Source: an uncultured Acidobacteriota bacterium
GTDB lineage: Bacteria > Acidobacteriota > Thermoanaerobaculia > UBA5066
Direction of reading: 5' to 3'
Length of the DNA: 64,000 nucleotides
NCBI GenBank assembly: GCA_903845115.1
Contig: CAIMWE010000013.1
Coordinates: 1 to 64,000, forward strand
The translations under genes and the position numbers were made by a program. Below, piece after piece: positions 57,432 to 64,000 of this stretch; position 1 is the first letter of the stretch; each line of letters starts with the position of its first letter. Under the pieces are notes generated by a model, which worked only from the letters and a program-made list of their open reading frames with translations, was not told where the DNA came from and made no database searches.

Positions 57432-59414
57432 ATGCGCCAATCACTCCGGTTCGTCCCCGCCGTCCTCCTGTTCGCGTCCGCGGCAGGTCTCGCCCAGGCT
57501 CCAGGAGCGTCGCCGGCCGCGCCCCCGCCGGGCGGCTACTCCGGCCACGGCGCGGAGAGCGTCCCGGCCGAGGTGATCGCGAAGTTCGCGCCGCCGGCCC
57601 TTCCGGCGCCGCTCGCGGCGAAGATCCAGATGCTGGCCGACGTCCGCTCCCCTCTCGGCGGGCACCTCTCCCCCGACGGCCAGAAGCTCTACTTCGTCTG
57701 GAACGTCACGGGGGTCCCGCAGGTCTGGCGCCTCGACGGCCCGAACACCTTCCCGATCCAGATGACCGGCGGCGAGGAGCGGACCTCCGTCGCGGGGATC
57801 ACGCCCGACGGCAAGACGCTCGTCCTCTCCCGCGACCGGATGGGGGAGGAAAACCCCGGCCTCTACACGATGCCCGCCTCCGGCGGCCCGCTCACGACCA
57901 TCCAGCGCCTCCCCGGTGTCCAGACCTCCTTCGCATTCATCAGCGACCACGGGAAGTGGGTCACCTTCCGATCGAACGACGTCAAGCGCGACTCCTATCG
58001 GATCCTCCGCTACGAGTTCGCGACCGGCAACAAGGAGGTCGTCTTCGACGAGCCGGGGCTCTGGGGCGTGGCGGACCACCGCCCCGACGGCCGCCTCCTC
58101 CTCCACAGGTCGACCGGCTCGCAGACCGGCGAGTACTGGGAGTGGGACCCGGTCAAGAAGACGAAGACCCCTCTCCTCGGACAGGGGGACAAGGAGGAGC
58201 TCCGCGCCTCTTACGGAAAGAGGGAGGGGGAGCTGATCGTCGTCACGGCCAAGTTCGGCGATTTCCGGCGCGCCTACCGGTGGGAGAACGGCAAGTTCGA
58301 GCCGATCACCCCCGAGTTGAAGTGGAACGTGGAGCGGACCCACCTCGACCGATCGAAGACCAGGCTCTTCTACACGGTCAACGAGGGGGGGTACCACAGG
58401 TCGCACCTCCTCGACCCCGCGACGTACCAGGAGCTGCCGCTCCCGAAGCTCCCCCCGGGCGACTCCATCGGCGTCGGCGGCTCCACCCAGGACGGCCGGT
58501 TCACCACCTTCACGGTCTCGACGGCCAGGGCGCCCGGCGAGTCGTGGGTCTACGACTGGCAGAAGGCGATCCTGACGCGCTGGCTCTTCCCGTCCACCCC
58601 GGAGGTCGACACCTCGACCTGGGCCGTCGCCGTCCTCGACACCTACCCGGCCCGGGACGGCACGAGGATTCCCGTGTTCGTCCGCCGCCCCGCGAAGTGC
58701 GAGCCGGCCCCCTGCCCGGTGGTCGTCCAGTTCCACGGCGGCCCCGAAGGGCAGGCCACGCCCGGGTTCTCGCCGACCGCCCAGCTCTGGGTCGACGCCG
58801 GCTTCGTCCTCGTGGAGCCGAACGTCCGCGGGAGCGAGGGGTACGGGAAGAAGTGGCTCGACGCCGACAACGGCCCGAAGCGCCTCGACGTCATCACCGA
58901 CATCGAGGACGCCGCGACCTGGGCCCGGAAGGCGTTCGCCGTGGACGGCAAGACCCCCAAGGTCGGCGTCATGGGCGGCAGCTACGGCGGCTACGCGACG
59001 CTGATGGCGATGACCATGTTCGCGGGGACCTACGACGCCGGCGTCTCGAACGTCGGCATCTCCAGCCTCGTCACCTTCCTCCAGAACACCGCCCCCTACC
59101 GGCGGGTCCTCCGGTCGTCGGAGTACGGCGACCTGGAGAAGGACCACGACGCCCTGGTGAAGCTCTCGGCCACCACCTACATCGACAAGCTGAAGGCCCC
59201 TCTCCTGATCATCGCCGGCGCCAACGACCCCCGCGTCCCGGTGGGCGAGGGGATCCAGATGTACGAGGCGGCGAAGAAGAAGGGGATCCCGACCGGTCTC
59301 GTCATCTTCCCGGACGAGGGGCACGGGGCGCAGAAGCGCGACAACCGCGTCCTCCAGACCGGGAACACGCTCCTCTGGATGGAGAGGTTCCTGAAGGGGA
59401 CTCCCGACAATTAG
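57432..59414 (+). CDS. exported S9-family peptidase
   Basis: A 660-residue protein with signal peptide FVPAVLLFASAAGLAQA. The N-terminal part is a propeller (LSPDGQKLYFVWNV, ITPDGKTLVLSRD). The hydrolase domain has VEPNVRGSEGYGKKWLDADN, the nucleophile GGSYGGY (Ser517), Asp in GANDPRVP and His in PDEGHGAQ. It differs from the S9 enzyme at 39.3 kb in the propeller and oxyanion region. ATG at 57432 has GGAGG 4 bases upstream. The last bases overlap the stump of a disrupted gene on the other strand. Confidence 0.9.
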   Translation: MRQSLRFVPAVLLFASAAGLAQAPGASPAAPPPGGYSGHGAESVPAEVIAKFAPPALPAPLAAKIQMLADVRSPLGGHLSPDGQKLYFVWNVTGVPQVWRLDGPNTFPIQMTGGEERTSVAGITPDGKTLVLSRDRMGEENPGLYTMPASGGPLTTIQRLPGVQTSFAFISDHGKWVTFRSNDVKRDSYRILRYEFATGNKEVVFDEPGLWGVADHRPDGRLLLHRSTGSQTGEYWEWDPVKKTKTPLLGQGDKEELRASYGKREGELIVVTAKFGDFRRAYRWENGKFEPITPELKWNVERTHLDRSKTRLFYTVNEGGYHRSHLLDPATYQELPLPKLPPGDSIGVGGSTQDGRFTTFTVSTARAPGESWVYDWQKAILTRWLFPSTPEVDTSTWAVAVLDTYPARDGTRIPVFVRRPAKCEPAPCPVVVQFHGGPEGQATPGFSPTAQLWVDAGFVLVEPNVRGSEGYGKKWLDADNGPKRLDVITDIEDAATWARKAFAVDGKTPKVGVMGGSYGGYATLMAMTMFAGTYDAGVSNVGISSLVTFLQNTAPYRRVLRSSEYGDLEKDHDALVKLSATTYIDKLKAPLLIIAGANDPRVPVGEGIQMYEAAKKKGIPTGLVIFPDEGHGAQKRDNRVLQTGNTLLWMERFLKGTPDN

Positions 59415-59470
59415 CAGTCACCATTTGGGATCGCCTCCTCGAAGGCGCGCTCGGAGACGTCCGGGCTCAT
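59411..59470 (-). pseudogene. 19-codon stump of a truncated gene (start resembles type I restriction R subunits)
   Basis: ATG at 59470 overlaps the Fic stop (ATGA) and has AGGAGG 6 bases upstream, so a real second gene once began here. It reads MSPDVSERAFEEAI, like the first residues of HsdR-type restriction subunits (TSERAFEEAIE-like), then PNGDC and a TAA inside the 3' end of the S9 peptidase gene. The rest is missing, probably by deletion or rearrangement. The HsdR assignment rests on 14 residues. Confidence 0.45.
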
Positions 59471-60648
59471 CTCCGCCTCCTGCTCTGTCGCGGGCGGCTC
59501 TCGATCCGCGGCGGCTCGTCGAGGACCTCGAGGATGGCCCGGGCACAGTAGACCCGGTTCCTCTTCGCCGGGCCGGCCAGCGCGGCGATCCCCGCTTCCT
59601 CCAGGCGGTCGACCGCCCGCTGAGCCGTGGTGAAGGCCACGCCGAGGCGCTCTGCGAGCCTGTTCACCGTCCAGTACGGGTTCTCGGCGAAGAGATCGAT
59701 GGCCTTCTCGGGCAGTCGCGAAGAGCCGCTCGCCAGCCGTCCTCGCCAGGTGGCGAGAAGGTCGTCGATGCGCTGGATGCGGCCCAGGGCGTCCTCCGCC
59801 TGGCCCGCCGTTCCGGTGAAGAAGTAGCCGAGCCATTCCTCCCACTCGCCGGACTCGGTGACGGCGAGGAGGCGGGCGTAATACTCGTCCCGCGTCGCCT
59901 CGAACCAGGCGCTCAGATAGAGCAGCGGCGACGGCAGCGCTCCCTTGGCGATCAGGAGCAGCGTGACGAGCAGCCGGCCCACGCGCCCGTTGCCGTCCAG
60001 GAAGGGATGAATGGCCTCGAACTGCGAGTGCGCGAGCGCCGCGTGAACCAGAGGCGGCAAGGTGTCGTCATGCAGGAACCGCTCCCAGGCTCCCAGGCAC
60101 TCCATCAGGCGGTCGGGGGGCGGTGGGACGAACGTGGCGTCATCCAGGACACCGCCCGGGCGGCCGATCCAGTTCTGGCTGCGCCGGAACTCGCCCGGAG
60201 TGGCCGAGTCCCCGCGGACGCCCCGCATCAGCTTCTCGTGCAGCTCCCGCACGAGCCTCAAGGAGAGAGGCAGCGTCCGCATCCGTTCCACGCCGTATTC
60301 GAGGGCGGCGACGTAGTTCCCGACCTCGCGCAGGTCAGCCGGGCTCCGCTCGACCGCTCCGCCCGCTTCGGCCGCGAGCAGCTCGCCGAGCGTCGCCTGG
60401 GTCCCTTCGATCCGGCTCGACAGGACCGCCTCCCGGCGGACGAACGGCCTGATCAGGAGGTGGGGATTCGGGAGCCCTCGCCCTTGGCCCGCGAGCCGTC
60501 CCACCGCCCGGTCTGCCGCCGACAACGCCGTGACGAGGCCCACCGTCCACTCGATGCGAGGGGGCAGCGGGTCCGGGACGTACGCCCAGTAGCCACCCGG
60601 GCACCGGACCCGGCGTCCGTGCGGCTGGCGCTTTCGCATGACTGCCAT
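59467..60648 (-). CDS. Fic-domain AMP-transferase with N-terminal inhibitory motif and C-terminal winged helix
   Basis: A 393-residue protein. The inhibitory motif SSRIEG (77-82, SxxxEG) precedes the Fic core HPFLDGNGRVGR (214-225, catalytic His214), making it a class II, self-inhibited Fic enzyme. The last 90 residues contain a winged helix (YWTVNRLAERLGVAFTTAQRAVDRL). Fic enzymes usually transfer AMP from ATP to a protein side chain. ATG at 60648 has GGAGG 3 bases upstream; ATG at 60639 is possible. Two inverted repeats upstream suggest self-regulation through the winged helix. The gene once had a coupled partner, now a stump. Confidence 0.9.
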   Translation of the reverse strand: MAVMRKRQPHGRRVRCPGGYWAYVPDPLPPRIEWTVGLVTALSAADRAVGRLAGQGRGLPNPHLLIRPFVRREAVLSSRIEGTQATLGELLAAEAGGAVERSPADLREVGNYVAALEYGVERMRTLPLSLRLVRELHEKLMRGVRGDSATPGEFRRSQNWIGRPGGVLDDATFVPPPPDRLMECLGAWERFLHDDTLPPLVHAALAHSQFEAIHPFLDGNGRVGRLLVTLLLIAKGALPSPLLYLSAWFEATRDEYYARLLAVTESGEWEEWLGYFFTGTAGQAEDALGRIQRIDDLLATWRGRLASGSSRLPEKAIDLFAENPYWTVNRLAERLGVAFTTAQRAVDRLEEAGIAALAGPAKRNRVYCARAILEVLDEPPRIESRPRQSRRRR

Positions 60649-60658
60649 GGGCCTCCTT

Positions 60659-60711
60659 GTTTTCGGCGTCGAAAACGACCGGACCCATTATTAGCGATAG
60701 TGACTAATCGC
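60659..60711. promoter_or_regulatory. inverted repeats upstream of the Fic gene
   Basis: GTTTTCG-GCGT-CGAAAAC (60659-60676, perfect 7-bp arms) and GCGAT-N8-ATCGC (60694-60711), in AT-richer DNA 11-63 bases above the start. Likely operator sites. The remaining bases to 60869 show nothing recognisable. Confidence 0.5.
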
Positions 60712-60869
60712 GAAAAGAATAATCCAACGGAAGTTCATCGTGATTCCCCGCGCATTCTCGAGCGTGGTGCGTTCACCATTCCAGACAGCGATTCATGCCG
60801 CGGCCTCCCTGTGCTACTGGCGCTGAGCGGAATTCCGTCCCGGGAGCAACGACCACGGGTGATAGGGGC

Positions 60870-62111
60870 CTACGACGCCGGCGTCTCGAGCCTGACTCGG
60901 GCTCGCCCGCCCTCGCGCCGGAACGCCGGCGGCAGGGCGAGGTAGCCGAGGCCGAGCGGAATGGCCATCGCCCCGGCCGCGAGCCAGAGGGCCGTGCCGC
61001 CGAGCCCCGAGTAGATCGCCATCCCGGCGGACGGCGCGACGACCCAGCCGGCCGAGAAGGCCACCGTGTAGGCGCCGAGGTAGGCGCCGCTCCGCGCCTC
61101 CGGCGCCCTCTGGGCTGCCGCGGCGTTGATCATCGGCATCGCGACCATCTCTCCGACCGTCCAGACGAGGATGGTGAACGCCGCGAAGGGCCACGTCCTC
61201 CCGAGCGGCAGGAGGCCGAACCCGACGCAGACGAGGACGCTCCCGACCGCGGCGACCCGCAGCCGGTCCCGGTGCTCGAGCGCGCGGACGAGCACCATCT
61301 CGAAGAGCGCGACGGCGAGGCCGTTCAGCGAGAAGAGCGCCCCGATTCCCCTCTCCGAGAGGCGGTACACCGCCTTCAGGTAGAGCGGCATCGTCGCGAA
61401 GATCTGGAAAAAGACCATCCCGAGGAGGGTGGTCAGCGCGAGGAAGGCGAGGAACGGCCCGTCGACCCACGGCGAGCGGCCGGCCCGGACCTCGGACCGC
61501 GAGGGCGCCGCCGGGGCGCCCCTCACGTCGAGACGGAGAGCGAGGAGGACGGCGGCCGCCGCCCAGCAGGTGAGGGCGTCGCAGACGAAGAGGAGGCCGT
61601 AGTGACGGGCCGCCAGGAGCCCGCCCACCGCCGGCCCGATGGCGAAGCCGAGGTTGTTCGCGAGACGGACGAGCGAGAGCGACCTCGGGAGGGCCGCTGA
61701 GGGACAGCTCCTCGTCACGGAGGTCATCAGCGCCGGCCGGAAGCAGTCGGTCACGACGCTCAGTAGGAAGACCGCCGCGGAGACGGCGAGGCGCCCCCGG
61801 AGCTGGGAAAGGACGAGGAACCCGGCGCCGGTCGCCAGGAGACTGGCGCGCTGCACCCAGAGGGAGTGGACCCGGTCCGACAGCCACCCGCCCAGCATCG
61901 CCCCCGCGATGGAGCCGACCCCGTAGAGGCTCAGCGTCCGGCCCGCCTCGAACGCGCTGAACCCGAGGCGGGTCGTGAAGTAGAGGGTCAGGAAAGGCAG
62001 GACCATCCCCCCCGCCCGGTTCACCAGATTGGCTCCCGCGAGGAGCCAGATGGTCCGCGGGATCCCGGAGAAGGCGTCGCGATAGGCCCCGACGAGCTTC
62101 ACGGCCGGCAT
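60870..62111 (-). CDS. MFS transporter
   Basis: A 413-residue protein with twelve hydrophobic helices. The loop-2 motif appears as GAMLGGWLSDRVHSLWVQR, and helices include LTTLLGMVFFQIFATMPLYL and TILVWTVGEMVAMPMINA. It resembles the YdeE/MdtH-like drug:proton group, but the substrate cannot be named. ATG at 62111 has GAGG 7 bases upstream; the longer frame upstream is Arg-rich and non-coding in character. Confidence 0.82.
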   Translation of the reverse strand: MPAVKLVGAYRDAFSGIPRTIWLLAGANLVNRAGGMVLPFLTLYFTTRLGFSAFEAGRTLSLYGVGSIAGAMLGGWLSDRVHSLWVQRASLLATGAGFLVLSQLRGRLAVSAAVFLLSVVTDCFRPALMTSVTRSCPSAALPRSLSLVRLANNLGFAIGPAVGGLLAARHYGLLFVCDALTCWAAAAVLLALRLDVRGAPAAPSRSEVRAGRSPWVDGPFLAFLALTTLLGMVFFQIFATMPLYLKAVYRLSERGIGALFSLNGLAVALFEMVLVRALEHRDRLRVAAVGSVLVCVGFGLLPLGRTWPFAAFTILVWTVGEMVAMPMINAAAAQRAPEARSGAYLGAYTVAFSAGWVVAPSAGMAIYSGLGGTALWLAAGAMAIPLGLGYLALPPAFRREGGRARVRLETPAS

Positions 62112-62184
62112 CAGGGCGCCTCGGCGACCGGCCCCAGGGACCCTGCCCGATCGTCGCCCGGAAAACGGCCCGACATGCCTGGCT

Positions 62185-62302
62185 GGGGCTTCATCAGCCT
62201 TTCGTTTAGCCCCAAAGCAGCCCGTTCGCAAGGGCCTTCCGGTGGAGGGAGCGACGCCACGGCTACGAAGACGGATCGCACGTAGACTGCCGGAGGCGTG
62301 GC
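62185..62302 (+). other. possible structured leader of the DUF11 surface-protein gene
   Basis: Within the 246-bp gap before 62358 are GGGGCT...AGCCCC (62185-62213), GCCC...GGGC (62220-62235) and nested GCCACG...CGTGGC (62256-62302) with CTACG...CGTAG (62263-62285). This many ordered stems could form a regulatory RNA; no known riboswitch core is recognisable. Confidence 0.25.
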
Positions 62303-62357
62303 CGGACCGGAACCTGGGCGCTGGTCTGGTGGAGTTCTTCTCGAAGAGGGGCAGGTT

Positions 62358-64000
62358 GTGAAAAGAGCGAGATTTCTATTCTCGAAAAGGGATTGCCTCG
62401 GCGGTGGAGCGTCAGGGGTCGTCCGGCGCCGCTCGGGGCCGGCGCTGATCGCCCTGTCTCTCCTCCTCGCGGTCTCGTTGGGCGCCGAGGCCACGACGAC
62501 GATCAACCACCAGTTCACCCAGGCGACGATCAACCCCGGCGACACCTCGGTCTACCGGATCACCGTCGCGAACGCCTCGACTGTCGCGCTCACCGCGGCG
62601 GCGGTCACGGTGGTCCTGCCGTCCCCGGTCAAGATCGCGAGCCCCGCCGGAATCTCGAACACCTGCGGCTTCACGGTGAACGCGGCCACCCCCGACACCT
62701 CGACCGTCTACCTGGCGGCCGGGACGATCCCGGCCGGCACCGGGTCGATCGACGGGCAGTGCTACTTCGAGCTGAAGGTCACCTCGACGACGCCCGGGAA
62801 CCACATCGCGACGATCCCGGCGAACACGACGCCGGACGGTGTGACGAGCGGTTACACGGCCCTCGAGAACGGCACCCAGGTCTGGAACACGACGGATGCC
62901 AATGCAACGCTCGGGATCAACGCGCTGACGGCCCCGACCGGGTCCAAGACCTTCACCCCCTCGCCGGCCAAGGCGGGGGATCCGGCGACCCTGGCGATCA
63001 CCCTCTCGAACCCCAACCCGGCCGCGACGATCCCCCTGACGACCTTTACGGACACGCTTCCCGACCGCATGGTCGTCGCGTCCTCGACCGCGGCCACGAC
63101 CTCCTGCACGGGGACGGACTCGGTCAACGGGACGGTCACGGCCGTCCCCGGCTCCTCCACCGTCACGCTCACCGGCGGGACGATGGGACTGTCGGGAGGT
63201 TGCACGATCAGCGTCCCGGTGGTCGTCGGCACGATCACGACCACGCCCGAGACCTTCACGAACAGCGTCGCCGCCGACGCCATCGGCAACACGCGGGGGC
63301 TGGGGAGCCTCGTGTTCTCGAAGGCCGTGAACGTCGCCACGCCGATCGACGTGACGAAGACGTTCCTGCCGCTGAACATCTCCGGCGGCCAGCCCTCGCT
63401 GGCGACGATCGTCGTGAAGAACAACAGCACGGCGAACGTCCTCGACATCACCTCCTTCACGGACAACCTCGCCGGGACGACGCTCCGGATCCTCGGCACC
63501 TCGAGCTCACCGACCGCGGCCCCTCAGGACCCGTCCGTCACCTGCACCGGCTCGGGGGGGGCAGGCGGCACGCTCACGGCCCCCCTCGACCTCCTGGGCC
63601 AGGCGATCACCCTGGCGGACGCCAAGGCCGGACCTGGCGGCGCGTGCACCATCACCGCCTACCTCACGTCCAACGTCGACGGCGCCCACGTCAACTCGAT
63701 CCCGGCCAACGCCGTCGGCAACCCGAACAACTACCCGAGCCCGGCCGCCACGGCCACCCTCAACTCCTTCGCCCAGCTGACCGTCGACAAGTCCGTCACC
63801 CCGAACAGCGGCGGCCCCGCCCTCCAGGGGAGCGCCGCGCCCGGTCAATGGGTCAAGTTCGTCCTGAGCGTCAAGAACTGGTCCGGGGCGACGGTCAGCG
63901 GCGTCAACCTCAAGGACGTCCTCCCGAGAAACGGCACGAACCAGATGACGCTCTTCGACGCCGGGAGCGGCTTCTACACGGCCCCGTCGCCCGGCTGCAG
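62358..64000 (+). CDS. large secreted DUF11-type repeat protein, 5' part
   Basis: The frame is open from GTG at 62358 (GAGGGG 8 bases upstream) to the end of the window, 547 codons. A long basic N-terminus leads to LIALSLLLAVSLGAEA, a signal sequence. Then follow repeated Ig-like units with N-x-G-D-T/Q openings and paired Cys: INHQFTQATINPGDTSVYRI, FTPSPAKAGDPATLAITLSN, FLPLNISGGQPSLATIVVKN, SVTPN...QWVKFVLSVKN. This is the DUF11/conserved-repeat pattern of very large bacterial surface or matrix proteins. It is incomplete, so total length and anchor are unknown. Confidence 0.8.
   Translation, partial: MKRARFLFSKRDCLGGGASGVVRRRSGPALIALSLLLAVSLGAEATTTINHQFTQATINPGDTSVYRITVANASTVALTAAAVTVVLPSPVKIASPAGISNTCGFTVNAATPDTSTVYLAAGTIPAGTGSIDGQCYFELKVTSTTPGNHIATIPANTTPDGVTSGYTALENGTQVWNTTDANATLGINALTAPTGSKTFTPSPAKAGDPATLAITLSNPNPAATIPLTTFTDTLPDRMVVASSTAATTSCTGTDSVNGTVTAVPGSSTVTLTGGTMGLSGGCTISVPVVVGTITTTPETFTNSVAADAIGNTRGLGSLVFSKAVNVATPIDVTKTFLPLNISGGQPSLATIVVKNNSTANVLDITSFTDNLAGTTLRILGTSSSPTAAPQDPSVTCTGSGGAGGTLTAPLDLLGQAITLADAKAGPGGACTITAYLTSNVDGAHVNSIPANAVGNPNNYPSPAATATLNSFAQLTVDKSVTPNSGGPALQGSAAPGQWVKFVLSVKNWSGATVSGVNLKDVLPRNGTNQMTLFDAGSGFYTAPSPGC

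Noticed and set aside
59411-59845. 144-codon minus-strand frame at the end of the Fic gene
   Set aside because: Most of it is an out-of-frame reading of Fic; only the last 20 codons have their own start signals and are listed as a stump.
60795-61700. Plus-strand 301-codon open frame before and across the MFS gene
   Set aside because: Arg/Glu/Pro-rich shadow of the MFS transporter on the other strand.
62185-62302. c-di-GMP-I (GEMM) riboswitch
   Set aside because: GCCACGG...ACTGCCGG resembles part of the class, but the conserved GGGCAAACC and ACGCAAAGCC segments are absent.
1-64000. CRISPR arrays, tRNA or rRNA genes, phage or transposase genes
   Set aside because: No regularly spaced direct repeats, no cloverleaf or rRNA sequence recognised by eye, and no integrase or transposase motifs in any credible frame.

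Overview
The window is very GC-rich, densely packed chromosomal DNA from a Gram-negative-type bacterium. Outer-membrane components (CusC, a beta-barrel protein, pili) and GspG-like pilins are present. A HEAT-repeat PilT, TMTC/TPR and YfhO membrane proteins, heavy-metal-binding CusB domains and many secreted peptidases together suggest an Acidobacteriota-like organism. That placement is inference from gene content; no rRNA, tRNA, phage, integrase or CRISPR array is visible.

Left part (1-18 kb) is mainly type IV pilus biology. A minor-pilin operon on the minus strand (prepilin, pilV, pilW, pilX and the start of a PilY1-like VWA protein) diverges from a HEAT-PilT fusion and a normal PilT. Convergent to these is a translationally coupled run of a YfhO-like membrane protein, prepilin peptidase PilD and a PilS-like histidine kinase. 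Two GspG-like pilins follow, each with a sigma-54 type -24/-12 element just before its start; paired palindromes lie at enhancer distance from one of them. An ATP-grasp peptide ligase diverges from the second pilin.

From 15 to 24 kb lies a minus-strand block. A CHASE2 histidine kinase and an NtrC-type sigma-54 activator are followed directly by a -24/-12 promoter with an upstream 17-bp palindrome. Behind it come a Gly/Met-rich secreted protein, a FecR-domain protein, a PAP2 phosphatase and a TMTC-like glycosyltransferase. A second Gly/Met-rich secreted protein precedes the kinase. This looks like a self-contained regulated surface or envelope system and is my best candidate for something undescribed.

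From 24 to 39 kb is copper and envelope handling: a CusCBA-type efflux operon with several CPMHPE metal-binding motifs and a small Cys-rich protein; an ECF sigma, anti-sigma (with HEAT-like tail) and DUF4097 operon; a beta-barrel protein; a glycosyltransferase; and a CopA-type P-type ATPase.

From 39 to 59.4 kb is peptide and nutrient use: two S9 peptidases, M28 and M1 peptidases, a secreted HExxH protease with tandem C-terminal modules, NagZ, a POT peptide transporter, a DapA-family lyase, feoAB iron uptake, a CPA2 antiporter, haemolysin III and a SemiSWEET. Two copies of a palindromic repeat sit at the stop codons of the M28 and M1 genes.

The right end holds a Fic protein coupled to a 19-codon stump resembling the start of a restriction-enzyme R subunit, an MFS transporter, and the beginning of a large DUF11-type surface protein running off the window. 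Across the window many genes lack a Shine-Dalgarno sequence and instead have a TANNNT-like hexamer about 6 bases (sometimes 7-10) before the start codon, suggesting widespread leaderless transcription.
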